A stretch of 31,363 bases of DNA from Pseudomonadota bacterium (GCA_023391335.1 JAEWBG010000009.1:1-31363), one strand, 5' to 3'. Positions 1 through 8,317 are shown, counted from the first letter of the stretch. Notes: generated from the letters alone by a model not told the origin. Translations and numbers: made by a program.

Positions 1-11
1 CGAGGGTCTTA

Positions 12-98
12 CACCGCACACCGTGCAGCGCACACTTCACACGGTCCCTGCTGTCAACCGTCAACTAGGAATCGTGGTTCGTGGGTCGGGGTTCGGGG
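12..98. repeat. Degenerate heptanucleotide repeat tract
   Basis: The sequence reads in seven-base units. From 12 to 46 five units begin with CA (CACCGCA, CACCGTG, CAGCGCA, CACTTCA, CACGGTC). From 51 to 64 there are CTGTCAA and CCGTCAA. From 71 to 98 there are ATCGTGG, TTCGTGG, GTCGGGG and TTCGGGG. The last set matches the ATCGTGG units at the right edge of the window. No credible gene lies in 1-180; short open frames here are by-products of the repeat. The function is unknown. Confidence 0.6.
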
Positions 99-180
99 AG
101 CGTCACCCCTGGCACAGGGAATCGCACTTCTTGCTGCCGACCGTAAACGGTGAACTGAGATGCGCGCCCTCTCGCGCCTC

Positions 181-717
181 TCACTGCAACTCAGCCGCGA
201 GTTCCGTCATCTCTGCACTGCCATCGCGCCACATCGTGTATGCGACACGAGTGTCGGATGTGGTTACAGCCGCGCGCAAATCCGGCGAACGGCCGAGCTT
301 CGCGATCACCTCCTTGTCGATCGGGAAGTAGCGCCAGGTGGCGTCATAAGCAAAGGCCGACGCAATCGGTTGGGCAATGCCAAGCTCGCGGGCGGACTGA
401 CTCGTCGGCGCCAGCGTGATCGTCCCGTCTTGGGTGGTGAGTTCGAGCGTCGAGCTGGCGCTGTTCTCAGGCCAGGCTTTCAACACTGCCAAATACTGCC
501 GGTGCTCACCCATGCGATTGACGTCGATCGCATAGATGTTCAGGTAATCGTGTGTGTCGACCGCCGAGCTGGTGCGTTCGCGGCTGAAAATCCAGGGATC
601 TGCGACCACTTTGATCGTCGCAGCCGTTTGCTCATCCAAGTACTCGCGCGGTGTGGTTGAGTGCGTCGTCGCGCACGCGGCAAGTAAGAAACAAAGCAGC
701 AAACCCAAGCGGTGCAT
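181..717 (-). CDS. Small predicted lipoprotein, function unknown
   Basis: This encodes 178 residues. I do not recognise the family. The start is set at the ATG at 715-717, because it opens directly into a short signal peptide ending in the lipobox LLAAC (Cys15), the mark of a lipidated envelope protein; the longer frame up to 819 would bury this signal. A GGAG-like ribosome site lies about nine bases upstream. The mature part is soluble, with no cysteine cluster or obvious catalytic motif; beta-rich stretches such as TLELTTQDGTITL suggest a compact beta fold. It follows the TonB-dependent receptor on the same strand, but a strong hairpin lies between them, so it may be expressed separately. 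It could be an accessory lipoprotein of the receptor (inference). Confidence is good that it is a gene and low for function. Confidence 0.7.
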   Translation of the reverse strand: MHRLGLLLCFLLAACATTHSTTPREYLDEQTAATIKVVADPWIFSRERTSSAVDTHDYLNIYAIDVNRMGEHRQYLAVLKAWPENSASSTLELTTQDGTITLAPTSQSARELGIAQPIASAFAYDATWRYFPIDKEVIAKLGRSPDLRAAVTTSDTRVAYTMWRDGSAEMTELAAELQ

Positions 718-808
718 TGTCCAGCTCCAGTTGTCACTCTTATTAGAATTAGAACGAACTGTGCTGCGGCCCTGTTCCTCAAGGTCAGACGGGTTGGCCC
801 GCTGAAGG

Positions 809-837
809 ATCGCCCGCATCAGTACGATGCGGGCGAT
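809..837 (-). terminator. Hairpin downstream of the TonB-dependent receptor
   Basis: A perfect 12-bp stem (ATCGCCCGCATC paired with GATGCGGGCGAT) encloses a 5-base loop, starting 10 bases beyond the receptor stop codon. It lacks a clear U-tract, so it may be a weak terminator or an mRNA-stabilising stem that reduces read-through into the lipoprotein gene. Confidence 0.6.
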
Positions 838-846
838 GTTCGGTCA

Positions 847-3798
847 TTAGAACTTGCCACGCAATCCCAGCATCACTGTGTAGCCGGGGTCGTAGAAGGT
901 CCAAGTCGCGTTGCTGTACGGTGAGGTACCACCGAGGACAGAGCGCTGCGGTTCGCCCGTCAGGTTAGTCACATCGAGCGACAACCGTGGGGACGTCGGG
1001 AGCGATGCAAACTCGTAGCTTGCCGAGAGGTCCAACTGACCGCGTCCCAATCCATAGAAGCGAATGCCGGTTAGGCCATTTTGACCGGGATCTGTCAGCG
1101 TCTGATCCGATAGATACGTGTACGACAACCGGATCGAAGCGGCATCGCGCTCGAAGTACAGCGTTCCGTTGTACGTGTAATCGGAAACGCCCAACGCGAT
1201 CGCCGGCACGCCTTGACCCACGCTCTTCTGGTTCACGTGCGTGTAGTTGGCGCTGAAGCCCAGTCCCTCGAAGAAGTGCAGCGGCTGCACCCACGTAATT
1301 TCATATCCCTTCAAGTCCAACAAGCCGCTCGCGTTAACCTGCTGCGAGACGGTCACGACCGCATTCGGGCTGTCCGGACCGCCGCGAGTGTTGATCGCGC
1401 CTTGCTGTTGCGTAGTCAAATCCTCGAACGGAACGCCGAGCTGGCGGAACTGAATCGTGTTCGTTCCGGGAACGGTGAACCCGCTGATTTGCTTTCCGAA
1501 CAAGGCCAGTGCCACGTAACCCTCTTCGCCCGTGTACCACTCCACACCGAGGTCCACGTTGGTGGAGAGATAGGGCGAAAGATTCGGGTTGCCCTGCGAT
1601 GCGCTCTGTGCCGAAGGATCCGAGAAGTTCGTGTTCGGCAACATCGAATTCGGATTTGCGCGAGTCAACGTGCGAGATCCGGCCAAGCGCGCGACAACCG
1701 TGTCGGTCACGTTCAACGCAGCGTTGAATGATGGCAGCCACGCATCGTAATCGGAGTCGAGATACTGCCACTGCCGCACGCCGCCGATCGTCACGGGACC
1801 GCCGATCGTCTGGTTCGTCTTCACGTAACGAATGCCGGCATTCAAGCGCAGCGTGCGGTCCATGATTTTCGCTTCGCCGTTGGCTTCGAAGTACGCGGCA
1901 CGATTCTTCTCTTCGATGCTTCCGGCGCTTGCGCCAGTTGCAGCCGAATTCACCTCAGGCGCGGTGCTGCTGAGCTCGGCGTAATTCGTGTCCGCTTTGA
2001 AGCGATCGAAGTCGACGGTGATGAATCCATCGGGGCCTGGCATCAGATAAGAGGCTAGCGCCGATTGCGGCACCGCCGCCGCAGCACTCAGGCCATCGCA
2101 TGGCAGACGTCCTGTCGTCGGGCTGTTGCCGTTCGCATCCAAGCCGCCGCGGCACGCGATGTCCTCCCAACGTGCGCTGTTGTCGCGCGGAGAAATGAGT
2201 CGGTATGCCTCACCGTACATCACGCCCGAGCGCAAGTTGTTGGTGTCGTCGCCCCATTGGAAATCGATATTCCCGCCGCGTGTGCGAGTCGTGCGTTTTT
2301 CGTTCTGGATATTTAGACGTCCGCCGCTCCAGGTCCAACCGATGGACGGATCGTTCAGATCGAAGTTGCTGGTGACGTTCGGGAAATCTCCGCCTTGGTT
2401 TTCAAATTGAATTGCCAAGCCCTGATTGAGCGGAGTGTTGATGAGGATCGTGGGTGCCTGGCGGTCGAAAGTACTGCGGCTATAGAAGCCGCTGACTGTC
2501 AGCTTTGCCGAGTCGCTGAAGTCGAATTGCGCCGTTGGCGTGATGTCGTAGAAATCGACTTGTTCGTCGTATGGACGCGCTTCGAGGAAGTACTGCGCAT
2601 TCACGAACGTGCCGCTGGTCACGATGTTGTTTTCATCGACCTTCAGGTTGATCGGAATCAGCGAGCCGTTGGTCGAGAAATTGCGTCCCACCAGATCCAT
2701 ATCCAACCGATCGAACTTGCGGCTCGCATCGGCGTACATCGCATCGAGCGAGAAGCGCATCGAGTCGCTCGGGCGGAATTCGACCGACGTCAACGCTGAA
2801 ACGCGGTCGCGATTGCCCGAGATGTAGGCTTCGCGGCCTAGGCGCGGCATGTTCGCATTACCGATTTGGGAAATCGTGAGCCCCGGATTGTTGGCGAGGA
2901 GGAATGCTTGATCGACGGGAGCGCCCGGCGTGAGTCCATGGCCCACATTGCCAGGCAGCGTCGCCGGCATCACCCAACCATTTCCGCCGGTCTCGTTGCC
3001 GGTGGTGCATGAACCGCCAGCGCCGGTATCGGCGCTCGTGCCGCTCGGCGGCGTGATGCCACATTGCGAGTAAGTCAGATTGGCATTCGTCCAGCCGATC
3101 GTTTCATAGCCGGTCGTAGTCGATTTATTTCTGACCGCTGCGATGCCGACGAGTACGCCGAACGTGTCATTGCGCCACGTCGTCGTCACAGCGCCGCGCG
3201 GACTGTATTTGTCGCTTTGCTCGCCGTACTGACCCTGCACCTGATAGTTGACGTTCCAACCGGTTTCAAAATCGAACGGACGCGCGCTGCGCAAGTTGAC
3301 CGTGCCGGAAACGCCGCCTTCGACTGTGCTTGCGACCGAAGATTTCGACACATCCAAGCGGTTGAATAGTTCGGTCGGGAAGAGGTCCAGGTCCAGTTCG
3401 CGGTTGACCGATTGCGCGTCCGTACGACCGGTGGATGCAACGCTGATGTCGTGGCCGTTCAGCAGCGTCTTCGTGAAGTTGGTGCCCAAGCCCCGAATGG
3501 CGATGTTCAAACCTTCGCCATTGACTTCGCGCGTGAGCTGAATGCCCGGAATGCGATTGAGCGACTCTGCAATGTTCGTGTCCGGAAACTTGCCGATGTC
3601 TTCGGCGAAGACCGAGTCGGTGAAGTTGATTGATTCGCGCTTGGCGTCTGCGGCGTTTTGCAAACTCTGGCGATAGCCGGTTACGACGATTTCTTCCAGT
3701 TGGCTGGGCTGAGCGTTCGTGGTCTGCGCTTGCACGGATGTGGCCGCAAGGCAGAGCCCGACGGCGCTTACGCCCCCGATCGAATATCTGCGTTTCAT
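847..3798 (-). CDS. TonB-dependent receptor (Xanthomonas-Caulobacter subfamily)
   Basis: This is a 983-residue outer-membrane, energy-dependent importer. A signal peptide ends near residue 25 (SVQAQ). The TonB-box region EEIVVTGYRQSL follows at about 35-46. The plug domain contains the signature AEDIGKFPDTNIAESLNRIP and the RGLG/NGHDI motifs typical of the TIGR01782-type group. The rest is a long 22-strand barrel with repeated aromatic strand ends, closing in GLRGKF with the terminal Phe used for barrel assembly. The start is supported by GGAGAG seven bases upstream. Members of this group often import glycans or other large substrates, but no transporter, SusD-like or hydrolase gene is adjacent, so the substrate is unknown. 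Candidate operators lie in the 250-bp upstream region. Length is normal and there are no frame breaks. Confidence 0.95.
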   Translation of the reverse strand: MKRRYSIGGVSAVGLCLAATSVQAQTTNAQPSQLEEIVVTGYRQSLQNAADAKRESINFTDSVFAEDIGKFPDTNIAESLNRIPGIQLTREVNGEGLNIAIRGLGTNFTKTLLNGHDISVASTGRTDAQSVNRELDLDLFPTELFNRLDVSKSSVASTVEGGVSGTVNLRSARPFDFETGWNVNYQVQGQYGEQSDKYSPRGAVTTTWRNDTFGVLVGIAAVRNKSTTTGYETIGWTNANLTYSQCGITPPSGTSADTGAGGSCTTGNETGGNGWVMPATLPGNVGHGLTPGAPVDQAFLLANNPGLTISQIGNANMPRLGREAYISGNRDRVSALTSVEFRPSDSMRFSLDAMYADASRKFDRLDMDLVGRNFSTNGSLIPINLKVDENNIVTSGTFVNAQYFLEARPYDEQVDFYDITPTAQFDFSDSAKLTVSGFYSRSTFDRQAPTILINTPLNQGLAIQFENQGGDFPNVTSNFDLNDPSIGWTWSGGRLNIQNEKRTTRTRGGNIDFQWGDDTNNLRSGVMYGEAYRLISPRDNSARWEDIACRGGLDANGNSPTTGRLPCDGLSAAAAVPQSALASYLMPGPDGFITVDFDRFKADTNYAELSSTAPEVNSAATGASAGSIEEKNRAAYFEANGEAKIMDRTLRLNAGIRYVKTNQTIGGPVTIGGVRQWQYLDSDYDAWLPSFNAALNVTDTVVARLAGSRTLTRANPNSMLPNTNFSDPSAQSASQGNPNLSPYLSTNVDLGVEWYTGEEGYVALALFGKQISGFTVPGTNTIQFRQLGVPFEDLTTQQQGAINTRGGPDSPNAVVTVSQQVNASGLLDLKGYEITWVQPLHFFEGLGFSANYTHVNQKSVGQGVPAIALGVSDYTYNGTLYFERDAASIRLSYTYLSDQTLTDPGQNGLTGIRFYGLGRGQLDLSASYEFASLPTSPRLSLDVTNLTGEPQRSVLGGTSPYSNATWTFYDPGYTVMLGLRGKF

Positions 3799-3860
3799 AG
3801 TTCTCTCCGTCAGATGTGCCTGGATCTAAGCGCCTCTCGACTTGAATCCCCCGTGCTTAG

Positions 3861-3876
3861 ATTTTGTATGACCAAT
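3861..3876 (-). promoter_or_regulatory. Candidate GntR/FadR-like operator upstream of the receptor
   Basis: On the minus strand the sequence reads ATTGGTCATACAAAAT, close to the symmetric ATTGGTNNNACCAAT pattern bound by FadR-subfamily GntR regulators; the right half matches 4 of 6 bases. It lies about 65 bases before the receptor start. This assignment is inference from pattern only. Confidence 0.25.
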
Positions 3877-3894
3877 CATGAACAATTGGCCTTA

Positions 3895-3909
3895 CCACCA
3901 TTCTGGTGG
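3895..3909. promoter_or_regulatory. Inverted repeat in receptor upstream region
   Basis: A perfect CCACCA-TTC-TGGTGG palindrome lies between the receptor gene (minus) and the DUF167 gene (plus). It could be an operator or an attenuator stem. The rest of 3799-4048 shows no gene. Confidence 0.3.
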
Positions 3910-4048
3910 GGCACCATCTGGCCTGTCAACGCGCGTGTTGCCGGCGCGCGTCGGACTGACCCGGCGTCAGGCTGCGCTGAAGGTCATTTGCGTGGCTTTG
4001 GCACAACAGGCGTAGGCTGGCCACCTGTCGATTTGGAGGAACTCACAT

Positions 4049-4327
4049 ATGAAACCCAAAGTCGCCGCGGGGACGGTGCAGCTCTACGTTCAACCGCGGG
4101 CATCCCGAACAGAAATCGTGGGCTTTTTGGATGGCTGGCTCAAAGTGCGATTGGCCGCTCCGCCCGTCGACGGAGAAGCAAACAAGGCGCTGGTGGAGTT
4201 CCTGGCCGCACACCTGGACGTAGCGAAGAGCGGGATTCGCATCGTGGCGGGTCAAGCCAGTCGCAGAAAGACGGTGGAGATCGATGGAATGACGACTGAG
4301 GCTATCCATGCGGCACTCGGCGCCTAG
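4049..4327 (+). CDS. YggU/DUF167 family protein
   Basis: This encodes 92 residues covering the whole family length. The hallmark core is clear: VQPRASRTEIVGF near the N-terminus, then LKVRLAAPPVDGEANKAL in the middle and a C-terminal basic segment around ASRRKTVEIDG. The family is small, cytoplasmic and widely conserved (E. coli YggU), with a mixed alpha/beta fold. Its biochemical role is not established. The start ATG has GGAGG about nine bases upstream. It stands alone on the plus strand, with a convergent PqqD-like gene 16 bases beyond its stop. The family call is very likely; function remains open. Confidence 0.9.
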   Translation: MKPKVAAGTVQLYVQPRASRTEIVGFLDGWLKVRLAAPPVDGEANKALVEFLAAHLDVAKSGIRIVAGQASRRKTVEIDGMTTEAIHAALGA

Positions 4328-4343
4328 CGGTGCCGTTGCCGAC

Positions 4344-4643
4344 TCAAGTGTCCGGCGACATTTGAATCAGATCTTCGCGGTAGAGCGATGCAAGTAGGGT
4401 TTCGACATGCTGTTCGCTCGCTTGCTCGTCTTCCCCAAACTCGTTGATCAACACGCGCCGGATGGTTTCCACCGTTTGCGGAGTTCTCAGCAACTCCACG
4501 ATGCGGCCGGATGACTCGCCGATCGCGAGTTCCTCGTGAGACTTGAGGCGCTCTTGGAGTTGTTCCTTCAGCGCCGCAGCATGAGGGTTCCAGACATACG
4601 ATGCGGTGCGCGAGATGTGTACGCCTCGATGTTGTTCTGACAT
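4344..4643 (-). CDS. PqqD-like (RRE-fold) protein, orphan
   Basis: This encodes 99 residues. The start at 4643 is chosen because AAGGAG sits ten bases upstream; the frame extends 11 codons further but without a better site. Residues about 45-95 follow the PqqD pattern: a segment SGRIVELLRTPQTVETI, then a helix RRVLINEFGED, then EQHVETLLASLYREDLI. In the PqqD family this is a winged-helix-like peptide-binding module, known as the RiPP recognition element when it binds precursor peptides. The N-terminal half is less typical, with a charged stretch instead of the usual beta-hairpin. No PQQ genes, radical-SAM enzyme or peptide precursor is visible nearby, so it is an orphan copy or serves a partner elsewhere. 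The family call is moderate and the function unknown. Confidence 0.6.
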   Translation of the reverse strand: MSEQHRGVHISRTASYVWNPHAAALKEQLQERLKSHEELAIGESSGRIVELLRTPQTVETIRRVLINEFGEDEQASEQHVETLLASLYREDLIQMSPDT

Positions 4644-4771
4644 TTGATCGGCTCTCCTTAAATTCTGTTGCAGCAACTACCCGGATGTAATCGCGGTTCC
4701 CGAACGCGGTGAGTTGTGGAGCCGCACGCGCTGCCTCTATCCTGCAGACGTATAACAAGAAGGGGAGTGCC

Positions 4772-5320
4772 GTGGGCTGGATCGTTCTCATTCTTGCGTT
4801 GGTCCTGGGCTGGGTGGTGTTTGCGTACAACCGCTTGGTTCGCCTGCGCAATCAAGTGCGCACCGGCTGGGCGGACATCGATGTGCAACTCACGCGCCGT
4901 CACGATTTGGTGCCGCAACTCGTCACCGCGGTGCAGGCATATGCGAGTCACGAACGCGCAGTGCTACAAGCCGTCACTGAGTTGCGTTCGCAAGCTGTGC
5001 AGCAGAGGAGTCCAGCGCAATTGGCCGAAACGGAACGTTCGCTCGAGCAGGCGCTCGGCAGGATCTTCGCCTTGCAGGAGGCCTATCCGGAACTCAAGGC
5101 CAGTGAAAACTTTCTGCAATTGCAGCGCGACTTGGTGACGGTCGAAGAACACCTGCAATACGCGCGTCGTTTCTATAACGGTGCGGTTCGCGACTACAAC
5201 GATTCGGTGCAGCGCTTTCCGGATTTGTTCGTCGCGAACGCTGGCGGATTTCAGAACGCCGAGTTCTACCAAGCGCGCGATGAAGAACGAGCGGCAGTGC
5301 AGATTGGAGCTTTGCAATGA
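4772..5320 (+). CDS. lemA: LemA family protein
   Basis: This encodes 182 residues from a GTG start; the purine-rich AAGAAGGGGA lies just upstream, and this start places the single N-terminal membrane helix (VGWIVLILALVLGWVVFAY) at the beginning. The family signature follows: NRLVRLRNQVRTGWADIDVQL, then RRHDLVPQLVTAVQAYASHE, and downstream PELKASENFLQLQ and YARRFYNGAVRDYND with RFPDLF. LemA proteins are anchored helical-bundle proteins with a largely extracytoplasmic or periplasmic domain and no settled biochemical function. Its stop overlaps the start of the DUF2207 gene in an ATGA junction, the usual partner arrangement, which indicates translational coupling and joint action at the envelope. 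Confidence 0.93.
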   Translation: MGWIVLILALVLGWVVFAYNRLVRLRNQVRTGWADIDVQLTRRHDLVPQLVTAVQAYASHERAVLQAVTELRSQAVQQRSPAQLAETERSLEQALGRIFALQEAYPELKASENFLQLQRDLVTVEEHLQYARRFYNGAVRDYNDSVQRFPDLFVANAGGFQNAEFYQARDEERAAVQIGALQ

Positions 5321-7038
5321 TCCGCTGGCTTGCACTTGCTCTGCTTCTTGCCGCGCCGGTTCACGCTGACGAGCGCATCTTGAACTACGGCGTGGACGTG
5401 AAGATTCAGGCCAACGGCAGCTTGGACGTGACCGAAACGATCAAAGTGCGTGCTGAAGGCAATCAAATCCGCCGCGGCATCTATCGCGACTTTCCGACGC
5501 GCTATCGCGATCGCTACGGCAATCGCGTGGTCGTCGACTTGCAGGTTCTGGACGTCGAGCGCGATGGCCGACCGGAACCCTGGTTCACCGAGAACAAGGC
5601 GAACGGCGTACGCATCAACACGGGCAACAATGATTTCCTGCCCGTGCCAGCCGAGTTTGAATTCCGATTGCACTACCGTACGACTCGGCAGCTTGGCTTC
5701 TTCGCGGATCACGATGAGCTGTATTGGAATGCGATCGGCACGGGTTGGGCGTTTCCCATCGATGCCGGCCAAGTCGATGTGCAGTTGCCGAGCGCGGTGC
5801 CCATCCAGCAAATGAGTGCTGAGGGCTACACGGGATATCAGGGCAGCACCGATCAAAACTATGTCGCGTCGTTGCCCGCACCGGGAACGGCGCATTGGGA
5901 TCTGACAGCGCCCCTTGCCCCGCAGCAGGGTCTTACGATCGTCTTGAGTTTCCCGAAAGGGATCGTCCACGCGCCGACGCAAACGCAACGCGCTTACTGG
6001 TTGTTGAAAGACAATCGCGGCCTGCTGATCGCTGCCTTGGGCTTGCTCGCGCTCGCCATCTACTGCGTTAGAGAGTGGCGCCGAGTCGGCCGCGATCCAG
6101 CCGCCGGCGTCGTGTTCGCTCGTTACGAACCACCGCAAGGGATGAGTCCGGCAGCGCTGCGTAATCTGCGACGAATGAGTTACGACACGAAGTGTTTTAC
6201 GGCCGATGTTCTCGCGCTGGCTGTGGCGGGGCACTTGCGGATCGAGCACGACAAGAGTCTGTTCAAGAACGAGTGGAGGTTGGTGCGCACGCACACATCC
6301 GATGGCGCCTCGACCACCTCCGCGCAGAAGCAATTGCTCGATCGGCTGTTCCAGGGCGGCGAGGGCGAAATCGTTCTAAAAAACACCAACGCAGCCGTGA
6401 TTTCCTCCGCCCGCTCTGGGCACGCGAAAGCACTCGATCGGCAATTACAGCCGGAATATTTCAAGCGCAATGGTGGGAGCGTGGGCAAAGCGTTCCTGAT
6501 CGGATTGGTGGGCGGTGGCGCCGGAATTCTTTTCGCGCACGGCAGTGCACTGCCGCTGATTCTCTTCGTCTGCGCGCTCATGGCCATCGCGCTCATCGTC
6601 TTCGCAATTCTGATACGCGCGCCTACCGATGCAGGTCGCAAGCTGCTCGATGAGATCGAGGGACTGAAGCTGTACTTGAGCGTCGCGGAGCGTACCGAAT
6701 TGGCGAACATGCCGGAGCCCGGCAAGCAGCGTCCGGTGCTCGATGCGAAGCGATACGAAATGCTGTTGCCATTTGCGGTCGCACTCGAGGTCGAAGACGC
6801 CTGGACGCAGAAGTTCACTGCCGCGGTCGGAGAAGCAGAGGCTCTGCGCACTACGCAAAACATTGGCTGGTACCACGGTGGATCAGTCAACAACCTCGGC
6901 AGCCTGGCGCATGCGGTCGGCTCGAGCCTCAGTAGTCAAATCGCTTCGGCATCTTCGCCGCCGGGCAGTTCGTCCGGTTCCGGCGGAGGTGGATCGTCGG
7001 GCGGCGGCGGAGGTGGTGGAGGCGGCGGGGGACGATAG
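5317..7038 (+). CDS. DUF2207 domain membrane protein
   Basis: This encodes 573 residues. A signal peptide (MIRWLALALLLAAPVHA) is followed by an extracytoplasmic DUF2207 beta-domain of roughly 210 residues beginning DERILNYGVDVKIQANGSL, with the typical RRGIYRDFPTRY motif. A membrane helix lies near 240-258, a cytoplasmic segment follows, two more membrane helices lie near 395-440, and there is a C-terminal cytoplasmic part. The protein ends in a low-complexity Ser/Gly tail with a long Gly run, which is usual for this family. The ATG overlaps the lemA stop by four bases. LemA and DUF2207 are commonly neighbours and are thought to act together at the cell envelope; the activity is unknown. There are no frame breaks. 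Confidence 0.92.
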   Translation: MIRWLALALLLAAPVHADERILNYGVDVKIQANGSLDVTETIKVRAEGNQIRRGIYRDFPTRYRDRYGNRVVVDLQVLDVERDGRPEPWFTENKANGVRINTGNNDFLPVPAEFEFRLHYRTTRQLGFFADHDELYWNAIGTGWAFPIDAGQVDVQLPSAVPIQQMSAEGYTGYQGSTDQNYVASLPAPGTAHWDLTAPLAPQQGLTIVLSFPKGIVHAPTQTQRAYWLLKDNRGLLIAALGLLALAIYCVREWRRVGRDPAAGVVFARYEPPQGMSPAALRNLRRMSYDTKCFTADVLALAVAGHLRIEHDKSLFKNEWRLVRTHTSDGASTTSAQKQLLDRLFQGGEGEIVLKNTNAAVISSARSGHAKALDRQLQPEYFKRNGGSVGKAFLIGLVGGGAGILFAHGSALPLILFVCALMAIALIVFAILIRAPTDAGRKLLDEIEGLKLYLSVAERTELANMPEPGKQRPVLDAKRYEMLLPFAVALEVEDAWTQKFTAAVGEAEALRTTQNIGWYHGGSVNNLGSLAHAVGSSLSSQIASASSPPGSSSGSGGGGSSGGGGGGGGGGGR

Positions 7039-7199
7039 GCTTAACTGAAGAGCAACACAAAGCCCCTCCGTGTGAAATCCGGTTCTTAGTCTGAGATGAG
7101 TCGCCGGTTCAGCAACCGCCGTAGTGAGCCGGCATCGCAGCCTGAGTATCCTGCTCCAATCTGCAGGGCAATCCTGTCCGCAATTTGCTCACCACAGCC

Positions 7200-7853
7200 A
7201 TGCGCTATTTCCGCTTTTTGTCGCTCCTGTGCGCACTAGTCAGTGCATCGGCGTTTGCCGAATCGAGTGCCGACACCGCTCCTAGCAAGGATTCCTTGCG
7301 GCTCTATTACGCGCGGGCATCGGACACCGATTTCGTTACCGTGGTCGCAGGCGATTACAACGCATCGCGAGAATCGGATCGGCTCACCGGCCTCAACTGG
7401 GGCCACGAGGTCGGCCAGCATTTGTTCGGCAAGCCGATTCGCATGACCGCCAATGTCGGACTGCAATATATCGACGAACGCGGGCTGCAGCCGGACGCCT
7501 ACGGCATCACATCATTTATCAAGGCCCAATATTTATGGCGACTGCCTTGGACCAATAAGCGGGTACAGCTCGGATTGGGCGAGGGCTTGAGTTACGTCAC
7601 GCGCATTCCCAAAAGCGAAGAACGCGACTTTGCGAAGAAGAATGTCGAATCGAACAAGCTGATGAACTATCTCGAATGGACAGTCGATGTTCCGCTCAGC
7701 CAGTTCGAATCGCTTCGGCCGCTCCTGCATGGCCCCATTAAAGAGATCAACACCGGCTTCATGGTCTGGCACCGCTCGAGCGTCTTCGGTCTCTTCGCCG
7801 AAACCAAAGGCGGCATCAACTTTATGGGGTTCAGTGTTGAGGCGAGGTACTGA
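7200..7853 (+). CDS. Outer-membrane beta-barrel protein, possibly PagL/acyloxyacyl-hydrolase-like
   Basis: This encodes 217 residues from the ATG at 7200, which begins a clear signal peptide (MRYFRFLSLLCALVSASAFA); a TTG five codons earlier is less likely. The mature part has alternating amphipathic strands and aromatic strand ends, finishing in FSVEARY, which suggests a small eight-stranded outer-membrane barrel. Near the C-terminus the segment FMVWHRSSVFGLFAE contains an H-x-S motif followed by a Glu, the order of the catalytic His, Ser and Glu in lipid A 3-O-deacylase PagL. That resemblance is short, so enzyme activity is only a possibility. The gene stands alone, with heptad repeats starting directly after its stop codon. 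Confidence 0.75.
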   Translation: MRYFRFLSLLCALVSASAFAESSADTAPSKDSLRLYYARASDTDFVTVVAGDYNASRESDRLTGLNWGHEVGQHLFGKPIRMTANVGLQYIDERGLQPDAYGITSFIKAQYLWRLPWTNKRVQLGLGEGLSYVTRIPKSEERDFAKKNVESNKLMNYLEWTVDVPLSQFESLRPLLHGPIKEINTGFMVWHRSSVFGLFAETKGGINFMGFSVEARY

Positions 7854-7990
7854 ACTAGTGACTGGTGACTAGTGACTGGTGACTAGTCAGACCAAGAATT
7901 CAGAGGCAGACGAAGAATCAGAGGCAGACCAGGACTAGTGACTGGTGACTAGTGACTGGTGACTAGTCAGACCAAGAATCAGAGGCAGAC
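7854..7990. repeat. 80-bp-period direct repeat built from heptads
   Basis: Two copies start at 7854 and 7934. Each holds four alternating heptads, ACTAGTG and ACTGGTG, then ACTAGTC and a shared tail AGACCAAGAA...CAGAGGCAGAC; the copies differ by one inserted T. The array begins on the base after the barrel gene's stop codon. No coding potential is evident in 7854-8110. Confidence 0.85.
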
Positions 7991-8088
7991 AAAGAGCCGG
8001 AGAGTTGCGACTAGCGGATGGTGATTAGAAGGGCGCAGCCGCATTCCTCGGCAAGCACTCCGAGCGAGCGCGTTGCGGAGGTCTATCC

Positions 8089-8107
8089 GCTAGTCACAAG
8101 TCACTAG
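8089..8107. repeat. Inverted partner of the ACTAGTG repeat
   Basis: The segment CTAGTCACAAGTCACTAGT is nearly the reverse complement of the heptad block at 7854-7872, so the 7854-8107 spacer is bounded by oppositely oriented related sequences. Confidence 0.6.
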
Positions 8108-8110
8108 TCC

Positions 8111-8317
8111 CTACTTCAAGGATTCGCGCGCCACCTTTAGCGCCTGTTCCATGATCATTTCCATGCTGTCCGCTTTGTTGTAGTGAGGCAGATAGACCCA
8201 CATCTTGATGACATCCAAGGTGGGTTCGGTCAGCGCATCTTTGGTCGATTGGGCGCCGACTTCAACGGAAAGAGCGCCGCTGCGCAGAAAACTCATCGAC
8301 ATCACTTCCAGCTTCAT
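8111..8317 (-). CDS. Short hypothetical protein
   Basis: This encodes 68 residues and no family is recognised. The start ATG has GAGGG about eight bases upstream. The composition looks protein-like rather than random: an N-terminal half with beta character (LSVEVGAQS) and a C-terminal amphipathic helix (SMEMIMEQALKVARESLK). It has no signal peptide and no cysteines. It stands between the repeat spacer and a divergent membrane protein gene, with about 107 bases to that gene's start. It could be a small cytoplasmic protein, or a chance open frame; the ribosome site and reasonable composition favour a gene only moderately. Confidence 0.45.
   Translation of the reverse strand: MKLEVMSMSFLRSGALSVEVGAQSTKDALTEPTLDVIKMWVYLPHYNKADSMEMIMEQALKVARESLK

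Noticed and set aside
5266..6333. A 355-codon open frame on the minus strand
   Set aside because: It lies opposite lemA and the DUF2207 gene, whose families are clear, and its composition is that of an antisense shadow, rich in Arg, Ala and His without any motif.
6955..7035. Gly/Ser run at the end of the DUF2207 protein as an anomaly
   Set aside because: A glycine-rich tail is usual for this family and needs no special explanation.
7854..7990. Possible CRISPR array
   Set aside because: The repeats are contiguous heptads in two blocks, without unique spacers of regular length.
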